Of a stretch of DNA of 64,000 nucleotides, positions 52,067 through 64,000 are shown one piece after another. Location of the stretch: assembly GCF_050947875.1 (NCBI RefSeq), contig NC_134571.1, positions 226,186,024-226,250,023 of the forward strand, given 5' to 3'. The notes beneath the pieces were generated by a model. That model searched no databases. It worked only from the letters and a program-made list of their open reading frames with translations, and was not told the DNA's origin. The translations under genes were made by a program, and so were the position numbers. Position 1 is the first letter of the stretch. Each line of letters opens with the position of its first letter. This DNA is from Dermacentor variabilis (Eukaryota; Arthropoda; Arachnida; Ixodida; Ixodidae).

Positions 52067-54754
52067 GTTTATATACGTATTATATATTGCATGTAAGTAC
52101 TTGTATATAATGTTCAACCTGTCTATAATTCACCACAAAAAAAAATCTCTTCGTACAACATGCTGCTCTTAATACAAAGCTTTATGCCCAGAAAACCTCA
52201 CTTTATATACGCACGAGTGGTTCATGAGCAAGTCACACCTATACTGCTTAGATTTACGTGGACGTCACCGTGAGTTGTGTCTGCGCGCTCTTATTTTTAA
52301 TTCTGGGGCACCGAAAGTCCCCCGTACCGTTATATGTTGGGGTCGCGTTATTTACGTGCAAATGCGACGCCTTTTTAAAGTCTGTTAGTGACATTTCTTT
52401 CACTCTTAGTATATTCCAACACTTATATAACATCCCCCTTTTTAGCGGGTCTTTAAATGGAATTCAAATGAAATGAACTACCCTCGTGGCCTTCCTGCCC
52501 AATGGAAAACTGACATTCTTCCAGCGGTACCTTTGCGGTCGGATGTCGTGAAGAGCCACTCGCAGGGAACTGGGCTGACGATAAAACGGCCGCTCTAGTG
52601 AAATAACTCCATAAAGAATAAAATAGCATCAAACATGAGGGAGTCAGAGACATGACCGGGTCACGTGAACGCTCATTTCATTCGTGTCGCGCTATTAGAA
52701 CCAGTCGACGCTGTACCAGCCGGCGTCTGTCTATCCTGCGATAATTTATTTTCCTGGGCTCACTTTCAGAGGCGCTAAGATCCATCGTGCAACTGAGAGT
52801 GCCCTCTAAGGAACCGCCCCACAACGACGTCTGGCGACACCATCGGCGGGCGTCGCCGGTTGAGCAACACGACGTGGCCCGATCGATGGCACCGGCTGCG
52901 TTGACGAGCTCAGACAGCTTTGCATGCGCTGGCGGAGGACCACGTGTTCATTCTGAACACGCGTCGGCTGCTGTCGGCGTGTGCCGGCTGCCTGGCCGCA
53001 CATCCGCGGTGCACCGTGCGAGCGCGCCCACGTGTCGTCTGTGCGCTCCCAGACGACAGCATGCTCGGCAATCGCGACGGGCGTTCCTGCGTTTTGAATC
53101 AACTGCGACGCGTAGCTGAGCACAACCCTTGGTGATTCAACAAGGCCCACATTACAGCGAGCCTAGCTGCAATTATCCTGTGCTTCGGCATTCATATTTT
53201 ACTCCTCCATCAACTGTGCACTGTTCCGATGTCTCTCTTTTGAGTTTATATGACGCCTATCTTTTGTCAATATTGGTCCTTTGATCTCTTCGCAAAGGCG
53301 CACTTTCACTGTACTACACTGAAAGTACAACCCATTTACGCATGTTATTGCAAGGACGAGAAATGCATCCGTTACATTGCCACCGCTGGTGCCGAACGCA
53401 GCTATGTTGCGTGGTATCGCATGTTTATCTTGTTTCAAAACAGCTTGTGAAGGGATGAAGTACGCATCTGCGACGCCTGCAAGAGTGCAAGTTCTGTCCG
53501 CAGTGAGTGGGCCATGGCCTTTTTTTACAAACCCTCACCCTGCTTCAACCTCGCTAATCATCGTTTGGGAAATATTTATATGAAGGGGAGCGGAGGCGGC
53601 TGATGGTGATCCAACCAACTCTCTCCCTCCTCATTCATTTTTCTTTCCACTCTTCCCTCCCCCGGGGCACTTTGCCACCTCTGCTGAGACCTGCTGTAAA
53701 TGCCGAGATATGATGCGAATGTTTTTTCCCAATTATTAGCCTCCAAAATTTCCGTCACCAATATTTCATCTAAAAACTGGTGCTAAAAGTTTTGATTTTG
53801 TTGTGCTCTTAACTCTACATTCCCAGCGGTTATATCACACAGCGGTTTCAAGGTAATCCTTTTGACGTGAGCTATGAATAAAGGCCGACAACAAATCCTC
53901 TAGAGTAACGCCAAAGAGGGCGCAGGATTCTGTAAAAGAAGCTGCTGCACCACAAGATTGAGCGGCAAAGATGTTTCGGCATCTCTCTCGCCTTTATCCC
54001 TTCAGGTCGCATTGTCGTCATACCCTCGGCCTCGATTTCGTGCTCGTCCAATGTCGACAAACTACTCTTAGTAAGGCTCTCTCCTGGGGATTCACTTACT
54101 CACTCGAAACCAATGAAATGTTCTTGAATTATTATTTTTTTCATCAATTGTGTCCAAGAAGCGGACGGTAATGGACATCTTTGCGGCTGATGTCAGATGT
54201 GCAGTAGATAATGAGGTACTTCGCAGTATCCAACTTTTCTAGGAAGTGTTTGAGCACGTTCATGGCCATCATTTCGATGATTTCATTTCGAATATTTCTT
54301 CTGCACTAGTGAACGGCCACGGTTTGGTTAACCACATATCGCAGATGCTCCTTCACACCACAGTCAAATTCCCCAAGAAGTTCGACTATTCCCAACCAAA
54401 GTCCGCTGTTTTTCTGTGGAGAACCGGTCAGAAAAGCCGCTAAAGATGGCATCACAGATATTGCATGGTTTGTGTTGGACCTATAAGACTTTACCGCGAC
54501 TTAACAGGATAATTGTCGCATTTGACGCGACGTACTATTGTTCGACTAGCGCCTTTTGCGAATTTTTTATATGCACAGCGTCATTAAAACCACCTGTAAC
54601 ATGTCTACAGCAAACACAGGCTTGTTGTCTATGCTACGTCTTCGTACCTATTATAAGTAAAGTTGCCCGCGTCGGAGCTCTCCGTTTTCTTTGAAGCGTA
54701 ATTCTGAACATCTATGAAATAGTGGTTACATTGTGCATACCTAATTCGAATAGA
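52067..54754. other. No recognisable feature
   Basis: A GC-rich island at 52780-53120 has long overlapping ORFs on both strands but no motif. The rest is AT-rich and unassigned. Confidence 0.4.
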
Positions 54755-57700
54755 GCACATCATAACAGCAAGAACACAGCTCGAACGTCGCGGAAATCTC
54801 GGCGCATCGTAGCTGGCAAAACGGCTCACACGCAGTTTACAACACACTTCGTAACAGCAAGAAAGCTCGAACGTCGCGGTCACCTCGGCGTATCGTAGCC
54901 GGTAAAACGGCTCACACGCAGTATAGAACACACCTCATAACAGCAAGAACACAGCTCCAACGTCGCGGTCACCTCGGCGTATCGCAGCCGGCAAAACGGC
55001 TCACACGCAGTATTTAACACACTTCATAACAGCAAGGAAGCTCGAACGTCGCGATCACCTCGGCGCATCGTAGACGGCAAAACGGCTCACACGCAGTATA
55101 GAACACACCTCATAACAGCAAGAACACAGCTCGAACGTCGCGGTCACCTCGCCGCATCGTAGCCGGCAAAACGGCTCACACGCAGTATAGAACACACTTC
55201 ATAACAGCAAGGAAGCTCGAACGTCGCGGTCCCCTCGGCGTATCGCAGCCGGCAAAACGGCTCACACGCAGTGTCCAACACACTTCATAACAGCAAGAAC
55301 ATAGCTCGAACGTCGCAGTCACCTCGGCGTATCGTAGCCGGCAAAGCGGCTCACACGCAGTTTACAACACTTCATAACAGCAAGGAAGCTCGAACGTCGC
55401 GGTCACCTCGGTGCATCATAGCCGGCAAAACGGCTCACACGCAGAACACACTTTATAACAGCAAGGAAGCTCGAACGTCGCGGTCACCTCGGCGTATCGA
55501 AGCCGGCAAAACGGCTCACACGCAGTTTAAAACACACTTCATAACAGCAAGGAAGCTCGAACGTCGCGGTCACCTCGGTGCATCATAGCCGGCAAAACGG
55601 CTCACACGCAGAACACACTTTATAACAGCAAGGAAGCTCGAACGTCGCGGTCACCTCGGCGTATCGAAGCCGGCAAAACGGCTCACACGCAGTTTACAAC
55701 ACTTCATAACAGCAAGGAAGCTCGAACGTCGCGGTCACCTCGGTGCATCATAGCCGGCAAAACGGCTCACACGCAGAACACACTTTATAACAGCAAGGAA
55801 GCTCGAACGTCGCGGTCACCTCGGCGTATCGAAGCCGGCAAAACGGCTCACACGCAGTTTAAAACACACTTCATAACAGCAAGGAAGCTCGAACGTCGCG
55901 GTCACCTCGGCGTATCGCAGCCGGCAAAACGGCTCACACGCAGTGTCCAACACACTTCATAACAGCAAGAACATAGCTCGAACGTCGCGGTCACCTCGGC
56001 GCATCGTAGCCGGTAAAACGGCTCACACGCAGTATAGAACACACCTCATAACAGCAAGAACACAGCTCCAACGTCGCGGTCACCTCGGCGTATCGCAGCC
56101 GGCAAAACGGCTCACACGCAGTATTTAACACACTTCATAACAGCAAGGAAGCTCGAACGTCGCGGTCACCTCGGCGTATCGTAGCCGGCAAAACGGCTCA
56201 CACGCAGTATCCAACACACTTCATAACAGCAAGAACACAGCTCGAACGTCGCGGTCACCTCGACGTATCGCAGCCGGCAAAACGGCTCACACGCAGTATC
56301 CAACACACTTCATAACAGCAAGAACACAGCTCGAACGTCGCAGTCATCTCGCGTATCGCAGCCCGCAAAACGGCTCACACGCAGTTAACACACTTCATAA
56401 CAGCAAGAAAGCTCGAACGTCGCGGTCACCTCGGCGCATCGTAGCCGGCAAAACAGCTCACACGCAGTATAGAACACACTTCATAACAGCAAGAACACAG
56501 CTCGAACGTCGCGGTCACCTCGACGTATCGCAGCCGGCAAAACGGCTCACACGCAGTTAACACACTTCATAACAGCAAGAAAGCTCGAACGTCGCGGTCA
56601 CCTCGGCGCATCGTAGCCGGCAAAACGGCTCACACGCAGTATAGAACACACCTCATAACAGCAAGAACACAGCTCCAACGTCGCGGTCACCTCGGCGTAT
56701 CGCAGCCGGCAAAACGGCTCACACGCAGTGTCCAACACACTTCATAACAGCAAGGAAGCTCGAACGTCGCGGTCACCTCGGCGCATCGTAGCCGGCAAAA
56801 CAGCTCACACGCAGTGTCCAACACACTTCATAACAGCAAGGAAGCTCGAACGTCGCGGTCCCCTCGGCGTATCGCTGCCGGCAAAACTGCTCACACGCAG
56901 TGTCCAACACACTTCATAACAGCAAGAACACAGCTCGAACGTCGCAGTCACCTCGGCGTATCGTAGCCGGCAAAGTGGCTCACACGCAGTTTACAACACT
57001 TCATAACAGCAAGGAAGCTCGAACGTCGCGGTCACCTCGGTGCATCATAGCCGGCAAAACGGCTCACACGCAGAACACACTTTATAACAGCAAGGAAGCT
57101 CGAACGTCGCGGTCACCTCGGCTGGTCGTAGCCGGCAAAACGGCTCACACGCAGTATAGAACACACCTCATAACAGCAAGAACACAGCTCGAAGGTCGCG
57201 GTCACCTCGGCGTATCGCAGCCGGCAAAACGGCTCACACGCAGTTTACAACCCACTTCATAACAGCAAGGAAGCTCGAACGTCGCGGTCACCTCGGCGCA
57301 TCGTAGCAGGCATAACGGCTCACACGCAGTAAACAACACACTTCATAATAGCTAGAACACAGCTGGAACGTCGCGGTCACCTCGGCTGGTCGTAGCCGGC
57401 AAAACGGCTCACACGCAGTATAGAACACACCTCATAACAACAAGAACACAGCTCGAACGTCGTGGTCACCTCGGGGTATCGCAGCCGGCAAAACTGCTCA
57501 CACGCAGTATTTAACACACTTCATAACAGCAAGGAAGCGCGAACGTCGCTGTCACCTCGGCGCATCGTAGCAGGCATAACGGCTCACACGCAGTAAACAA
57601 CACACTTCATAATAGCTAGTACACAGCTCGAACGTCGCGGTCACCTCGGCTGGTCGTAGCCGGCAAAACGGCTCACACGCAGTATACAACACACATCATA

Positions 57701-58130
57701 ACAGCAGGAACACAGCTCGAACGTCGCGGTCATCTCGGCGTATCGCAGCCGGCAAAACGGCTCACATGCAGTATTTAACACACTTCATAACAGCAAGGAA
57801 GCTCGAACGTCGCGATCACCTCGGCGCATCGTAGCCGGCAAAACGGCTCACACGCAGTATAGAACACACTTCATAATAGCAAGAACGCAGCTCGAACGTC
57901 GCGGTCACCTCGGCGTATCGCAGCCGGCAAAACGGCTCACACGCAGTATACAACACACATCATAATAGGAAGAACACAGCTCGAAGATCGCGGTCACCTC
58001 TGCGCATCGCAGCCGGCAACATGGCTCACACGCAGTATACAACACACTTCATAACAGCAAGGAAGCTCGAACGTCGCGGTCACCTCGGCGCATCGTAGCC
58101 GGCAAAACGGGTCACGCGCTGTATAGCACA
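54755..58130 (+). repeat. Tandem satellite, 39 monomers of about 80-89 bp
   Basis: Each unit reads roughly CACTTCATAACAGCAAGGAAGCTCGAACGTCGCGGTCACCTCGGCGTATCGTAGCCGGCAAAACGGCTCACACGCAGT. I located 39 copies of the CTCGAACGTCG core, from 54780 to 58066. Two main lengths alternate: 86 bp (AGCAAGGAAGCTCG) and 89 bp (AGCAAGAACACAGCTCG); a shorter 80-bp form ends CGCAGAACACACTTTATAAC. Around 55.4-55.9 kb a dimer (TGCATCATAG unit plus CGTATCGAAG unit) repeats about every 166 bp. Every unit keeps AGCCG-GCAAAA-CGGCT, a 5-bp hairpin. Open frames through it are chance. Confidence 0.95.
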
Positions 58131-61100
58131 CGCGGAATGGCAGCGATAACGAGTCAATAAAAACTTATCGCTAGTGATCGTATCATTACTTCTTAAAGTT
58201 GCGAAGGACTGGAGTTCACCACTTCGCGGCAACGAACCGCATACGCAAACAGATACCAATCGCGTACGCTAGGTGCGCCGATCGGACACTATTTATTTCG
58301 CCACCGCCCTGAATATGTGTCCTGCTCAGAATGCACGTGCGTGTGATGAACGCGAATGCCAAGCGCAAGGCGTGGCACAAAGAATCACGAAGTCGATGGC
58401 TTCAAATATTTCTTCCGACGCTCTCGTAAACACAACACACACTTCCTGCGCTCCGTCTGTTTGTGTCGGCGATCGCAAGCACTGAGGAGGCGTGGAAGGG
58501 TGCACCGGCTTGCTTCCTTCGTTGACTATCTCCGTGGTTGCCAGATAACTCTATTAAAAATCACTATAAGCAGGAAAAAAAATTGGAGGACGCTTAAGCT
58601 TCGCCTTCAAGAGTGGAACGCCTTCAAGAGCGTTCCCGTGGACCCGCCAAGGGGTGTAAGACAATGGGCTACGGCGCAGCGATCACTTACGAGGCGCCCC
58701 GCATCGGACGCGGTGAGCGTCGAGCAACACAGCGTTCGGCTCGGCAACGAAACGTGCGCCTGAGCAAGCGGAACGAACCAAAGAACTCGGTGTCTCGGAG
58801 GGGGAAACGATGCACGCCTGCCAAACGTCGTCGGCACGGGCAGTGAGATAGATAGCGATCTAAAGAAAGGAGGACGCTTGATTCTGCAACCCGTGAGGGA
58901 GAAAGGCAAAACGTCGTCAGGGGAGAGGGAGTCCGGGCCACGACGCGCCTCGCACCGGTCCCCGCACAGCCCCAATGCGCGCGTGGCGCGCCATCTGTCG
59001 GGGCAGCGCCGTACATTGAGAGGAGGGGGTCTTCTGTGTTTGCCGCAAGATGGCTCTGCGTGTGCGGAAAGCGCAGAAGAAATGTCGCGCAAACGCACTT
59101 CGCTACTCGTGTAACTGCGACTTCTGTAAGTTACATGTTCATAATTACCGATATACACCGCAGTATAACTTTCTACAGCTCGTTTCTAAGGCGAGCGGTA
59201 GAAAGATTCTTGAGGCATTTGAGATATGTAAAACAGGAGCGCAATGTGTAAGCACACCGTCAGTCGCCTTGACAAGAAAGGAAGTCACCGTTTTGAGACA
59301 GCCTCAGATAGATAAGAGAAGAGGTATGGTGACAAAATAAATAATAGTGGGAAACTCAATAAATAAATCAGTTAACAGTGCAGCTGCGTACTCGTCTAGT
59401 CGTTCCTTCTGTGTTCACCTTCCTTAAGTTCTGCTGCTACAATCCTCAAAGAATGAACGAACTAGCTCCGTTAAACACCCTTTTGTCAATATATGATGTT
59501 CTGTGGGCTGCTGGAGCATGTAGTGTTTATGTAAGTGTCGAAACCATTATTTGAAGCTGTTGGTATTCCATAGGGATCTGCGAATATTTGCAACTTTGTA
59601 GTTATGCACCTATTCGATTTGGTGGTCACTTTTTCTAATTGTGCATATTTTTTCATACCTTTCGGACATTTCAAAATGCCAACCCCACTCACATAAACAT
59701 TAAATTTGAGAAAAGTATGGTAAACTGTCACCACGACAGGCATACTATAGCCATAAATCATGAGAACTTGCATAGTGGAGCAGGCTAGGTCACTCAGGTA
59801 GCCACACTTTACAGGGTCTACAGTGGTCACTTGCATCCTCTGAAGAACCCTGTGCATGCGAATAAAGTACTTGTTTGCTCGTAATGCTCAATTTGTGTTT
59901 TTCAAATACAATACTCACTAAGGTACTATATGATAGAAACTTTCTAACTTCAAAAATACTGGAATGTAAACATCAGTTTGTATTAATTATTGTAATGGCT
60001 ATTGGCTTTTAGAAAAGTATTCGATTCAATTTGCTTCTGGCACTATTCTATTCGGTCCCAAAATCTTTATTTGCTCACCTCTAATATTGCATCTTTTTTT
60101 GTGCTGTCTTTCACATGTGCATTGCAAACAAGACACATAAATGTGCACACAGGGCATATTACATATAATTAAAGGAAATTTCCCAGTGGGCTAGTTGGTT
60201 CGACGTAACACTGTTGCGCAAAGTTACGTAGGGACAGGACATAAAAAAAACAATGCACTGCGCCCGAGTACAAATTAACAACTGTTTTATTTTTTGGAAA
60301 ATGAGGCCTTCATATAGCCTACTCGCATGTGCAGGGATCCTCTTCCCAGTCGAGCCATGCCATCTATTGTCAGTCATTAAGCTAATCTCCTTGCTGGGTG
60401 ATGTAGATGGCACATGGGGTCATCTTGATGTTGTAGGCTTCCATGACTTCTTTTTATTTAGTTACTACGTTTCAGCAAGATCAGATCCCCATCCTCTGTA
60501 AGATGTGGCATGAAGCGCAATATATGGCAAGGTCTCTGGGTACTTGTATCAGAATGCAGTTGTGTCGATGGTCGCACAGTCAATCATTTACGCACCTGTC
60601 TGTTGGACCCGCATAATCAGCCCCATGTGTCAAAGGTATCTTGTAGACCACATCCATCATGCATTCAATCAATCCTTTAACGTGGTTTCTAGTGCATGCA
60701 TTCAGGGTATTCCTATCGCTGGTTTCCCTTTAGCTGTTGTCGTGCTGTGAGGACCACGCGTTCGCTCATTTAACCGAGCGAACGAGTTCAGCAAATGATG
60801 AGAGCGAACACAGCATGCAGTGGCAGATAAAAAAAAGCGGGAAGTCAGAAGAGGCACGAGGAGGAAAGCGGAGAGGAAGGTCCAGCAGAACCATGAGGCA
60901 GTAAGCAGAGGAGTGCATGTCGAAAGCGTACGAATAAAAGCGAAGTGCAGTGACGGTAGCTACGAGATGGCGCCAGAGTAGCACGCAATGTCTGGGAGGT
61001 GTGTTGGCGGCGGCTTTTGTCAATCGCGCCGACGCGTCACACATGCGCTGGCTCACGCGATCTCCAGATTAGCAAGGCAGTGGCGCCACACTTCGCTCCG

Positions 61101-61408
61101 TTTGCAACATGCCACACGAGGCTGATTGTCCACACCAGCGAAATGACAACACGTGTAGAGCTGCACTCAAATTTTGTATTAGGGAGTATCGTAATCATCT
61201 GTGAATGTTTTCTGTCAGTTGCATGTGCTCTGAAGCAATAAGCATTGCAGAAGCATCGCTGGTCGCTTTTGCTCTTATGCATCTCAGTATAGGTATTGTA
61301 TCAAAGCAGATTCCTTGCTTTGTACACGTTTGTTTCCAGAGCTGTCTCTGCACATTTTACACTTTATGAAGAGGGGAGGCTAGGGAACAGCTTAGAAGTT
61401 GTATCACT
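58131..61408. other. Unassigned; includes a CpG-rich island at 58600-59130
   Basis: The island carries overlapping ORFs on both strands, including a plus-strand ATG at 59050 in the context GCAAGATGGC and a GTAAGTT 77 bases later that could be a splice donor. I cannot tell an exon from a repeat here. A perfect 8-bp hairpin (GTTCGCTC/GAGCGAAC) lies at about 60763-60787. ORFs 59486-59857 (-) and 60159-60413 (-) show no motif. Confidence 0.35.
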
Positions 61409-61546
61409 GCAGACACTAGCAGACTGCACAGCGCGATGAACACATATTGAGGGGCATTCAGCCTTCCTATTAGCTAAGGAGCCCAGCAGCTTCTCCAGTG
61501 CTGCAAGGAACTGCTGAGATGGAGTACAGCTCACAGAACACATTGT
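61409..61546. repeat. Long inverted repeat, left arm
   Basis: 138 bp, complementary to 61927-62065 with about 10 mismatches and one short indel (GAACACAT.TTGAGGGGCATTCAGCCTTCCT and so on). Confidence 0.85.
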
Positions 61547-61926
61547 ATTGCAATTATTTATTTTGTGCTAGGTGTCATCTGCTGTAATGTAAGCTATGCC
61601 AATGCTTCTTATGCAATTTTTTGCGCGTGTGACGACACAGCAAAGCACCTTCTCTGCCACTGCCCAACTGTCGCATATCTGTACACGTGTACATGTGTGA
61701 TAGCGTTTCCCTTTCTGTCACGCAGGTCATATTGCAATCGCATCACCGTTGCCCACTATGTGTATATAATCACTGGCCGCCAAGCTGTGGTGTGCTTTTT
61801 GTTTTTATATTTCTTGGCTGTCATTCTGTCACATTAAGTTGCTGCCACGCAATAAAACATGTTTCAAGTTCAGTCTGCTTCTTCGTTCGCGGAAGCCCTG
61901 GAACACGACACCAATCTTTTGCGCTA
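61547..61926 (+). other. Loop of the inverted repeat, with possible LINE C-terminal trace
   Basis: The plus strand at 61620-61680 reads CDDTAKHLLCHCPTV, similar to the CxxC...HxxxxC knuckle that ends many LINE ORF2 proteins. AATAAA lies at 61852. The match is short, so it is weak. Confidence 0.3.
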
Positions 61927-62065
61927 ACAATGTGTTCTGCGAGCTTTACTCCATCTCAGTAGTTCCTGGCAGCACTGAAGAAGCTGCTGGGTTCCTTAGC
62001 TAACAGGAAGGCTGAATGCCCCTCAAGATGTGTTCATCGCGCTGCGCCGTCTGCTCGGTGTCTGC
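61927..62065. repeat. Long inverted repeat, right arm
   Basis: Reverse complement of the left arm at about 92% identity by eye. A third, partial copy in this orientation lies at 62217-62325. Confidence 0.85.
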
Positions 62066-62216
62066 TTTCCATCCTGTCAGTACATGCTTCATGGTTGGAG
62101 GATTGACGCAAAAAATGTTTCTATGCCATGACCATAAGCATTGTTTACGTGCATGCGTCAGCGGAGCTTTGCTTCACCTGTACACTTTGCCTCAGCCACC
62201 TTAAAACCTTTACCTT

Positions 62217-62325
62217 CAGCCACATTAATAAACAGCTAGGATGAATGCCCTCATAAATGTTCACTTGTGGCACAGCGTCTGCTCGGCGTCTACTTGCTTC
62301 AATGAAAGCAGTTTAAGAAATAATC
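62217..62325. repeat. Partial third copy of the inverted-repeat unit
   Basis: AACAGCTAGGATGAATGCCCTCATAAATGTTCACTTGTGGCACAGCGTCTGCTCGGCGTCTAC follows the right-arm order (AACAGGAAGGCTGAATGCCCCTCAAGATGTGTTCATCGCGCTGCGCCGTCTGCTCGGTGTCTGC). Confidence 0.65.
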
Positions 62326-64000
62326 TAAAGCTCCATTTTCCTGACTGCAGTACTTATCGTGGGTGCGAAGAGGGTGTTGCGACATAAAGCCTGTGTGCAA
62401 ATACAAGGAAATGTACTAGGATGCTGATCAAAAGTTTTATAGGTGTGTTGTGTAAAACCACAATTACATACAGGAATGACATGACACTCGTCATAACTTA
62501 AAGCAACTGTTCATGGGATACACATATACGGGCACATAAACATGATGCTCAATGCAACTTTGACTTGAAATGATAGTCACTTTTCAGATAGAAGTGACAT
62601 GATGACATACTGGTAATCAATGCCTGTTATTTCTTTATTCCCAGAATGATCAGTTGTATAATACTTGTACCCAGATACAATAACGCATCTCCGAATCACA
62701 GATGTCATATCCCATCTGCCCTATGCAACTTTGCCACATGAAATGGGAAACTCATTGACATAATCAGTTACGGATTATGCCAGTGTTATGCTGTTTCTTG
62801 CAGTTTTGTCTTTCATGAGTATTTGTGTAATGTTAAAAATACTACCCTGATGTTATAAATGTCACGTATACTATATGACCATTCTATTGTTCTTCCGTGA
62901 TCAGAGGAGGCTTTTGTGTCAATATAAAAATTGGAAGTTTTTTAACAACGAATATGTGACAACCCTCCCAAAGGCTAGCAGGCTGGCATGGTGACGAAAG
63001 TATCTTTTAGCCATATTGGCGCAAAACTTTCCCATAGGCTTTTTTTTTTCATAAAAGCCAACCTCACATCTCTAGATCTAGCAGATTTATCTTTTATGCG
63101 ACAAGTCTGTGTTGTCTTCCTTGCAAAAAGTCCTTTTACATGTGTCCGCAAAACATTGGTACTTCATTAAGTTTATTTTTTCTACAAATTTCATGTTTTT
63201 GGTAGCAATTTATTGTGCATTTTTGGAAGCTCTTCATACAGCAGCCATTATTTCTTGGAAAGCTTCTTTGCAACGAGGCTCTAAAGTTGTTGATAGACTA
63301 TTCAAGTAGTTTTTTTAATATAACAATTAATAGCCTTGCATTTAAAACTTATCCTTTGTCCCCAATAGTTAGCTCTCTTTGACACTAGTTGGTTAAGATG
63401 TAGTACCTAAATCTATGGAAATAAATACTGCTACTACAAGTACTAACATCGTCGTGTCACTATTCTATATTTGATGCTTACTATTTTTCTTCAAGTTGTG
63501 TTTGAAAAAAATTTACATTCGCCCACCTCTACTTCTTATACAATGTACAAAGATACACCCAAGCCAAATTTGTGCTTTCTGAAGTCTTACTTTGCTGCAT
63601 TTAATAGTGGCAAAAAGCAACTTTTCAGAGAGAACTTGATTTTGTTGTTTTGTGTATTCTGTTCTTCTGCCATAAGTGTAGTGTATCTATAACTATATCG
63701 CACACAAGTACACAGCCTCTCAATGGAACAGACATTTATTTGATACACATGAATTCGCACCCTGTTCATCTAGATTTCAAAATTGTGCTGATTGTGGCCA
63801 GCCTCTAGTACCTATATTAGCATGTCTACGATGTGGTCTGAGGGTACATGTGCAGTGCTACTGTAAAGCTAGTTACAGTTCTCACAGCAATGCACCAAGT
63901 AAGGTGGTTGCTTAATTGTCATAAAGAAAGACAGCATCAGCTAGGCTGTAAGGGCGACAAAAATGATTTGTGTAATTCACCAAACATACAAACAGAATAT
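62326..64000. other. No recognisable feature
   Basis: AT-rich sequence with short ORFs only. It could be intron or intergenic; nothing supports a gene. Confidence 0.5.

Noticed and set aside
52787..53150. Overlapping ORFs of 110 and 114 codons on opposite strands
   Set aside because: GC-rich composition, no motif, no splice or promoter evidence.
55271..57262. ORFs of 60-120 codons with RTSRSPRRI repeats
   Set aside because: They are chance translations of the satellite; monomer lengths are not multiples of three, and the frames close irregularly.
54755..58130. A CRISPR array
   Set aside because: The units are contiguous diverged monomers without unique spacers, in a eukaryotic context.
58607..59158. 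A 183-codon minus-strand ORF in a CpG-rich stretch
   Set aside because: Open frames overlap on both strands, composition is Arg/Ser/Pro-rich, and there is no domain or conserved motif; best explained by GC content.
59486..59857. A 123-codon minus-strand ORF
   Set aside because: No domain or signal peptide, AT-rich surroundings, no support beyond length.

Overview
The window is eukaryotic and almost entirely repetitive. I recognise no host gene with confidence. The coding sequence that can be identified belongs to transposable elements: CR1/L2-like, RTE-like and RNase H-bearing LINEs, Ty3/Gypsy LTR elements, Penelope-like elements with a GIY-YIG nuclease, a mariner-type DNA transposon, tRNA-derived SINEs and a TTAA-flanked MITE-like element. 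The SINE and LINE types and the mix of elements look like an ixodid tick (probably a metastriate genus). That is recognition of families by eye, not a database match.

Layout. 1-827 is the 3' end of a CR1-like LINE. 828-2236 (-) is the 5' part of an RTE-like LINE that begins with a tRNA-like head. 2256-8935 is a three-level nest: an RNase H-type LINE (LINE-B) is split by another LINE (LINE-A), which is split by a rather young Gypsy element (Gypsy-1, 3023-7050, 4-bp target duplication). 9150-9830 (-) is another LINE tail. 10769-11704 is a MITE-like element with TTAA ends. 12.5-14.2 kb holds SINE copies and a local duplication. 14185-18622 (-) is a nearly full-length CR1/L2-like LINE with 5' UTR monomers, an ORF1 carrying a 2A-like motif, and an intact 648-codon RT frame. 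21560-25460 (-) is a decayed Gypsy pol (Gypsy-2), itself interrupted by a Gypsy-1-type gag-RT fragment bounded by an 18-bp direct repeat.

27.1-36.7 kb holds a head-to-head SINE pair, a Penelope-like element, a Gypsy (Gypsy-3) split by a 3-kb LINE with a 13-bp target duplication, a Penelope-like 3' end set between mirror-image microsatellites, and a mariner pseudogene. 40.9-45.9 kb is a heavily broken Gypsy (Gypsy-4), interrupted at least twice. 46.06-47.9 kb is a Penelope-like element whose last 387 codons are open. 49.0-51.7 kb holds two LTR-like repeats next to different pieces of Gypsy coding sequence. 54755-58130 is a tandem satellite of 39 recognisable monomers of about 80-89 bp with a local dimeric higher-order pattern. 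58.1-64.0 kb is mostly unassigned and AT-rich, with one 139-bp inverted repeat.

Functionally the window records many independent insertions rather than a pathway. Most reverse-transcriptase catalytic centres are mutated, and none of the elements looks autonomous as it stands. The freshest pieces are Gypsy-1, the 14.2-18.6 kb LINE and the 46.6-47.8 kb Penelope-like frame.
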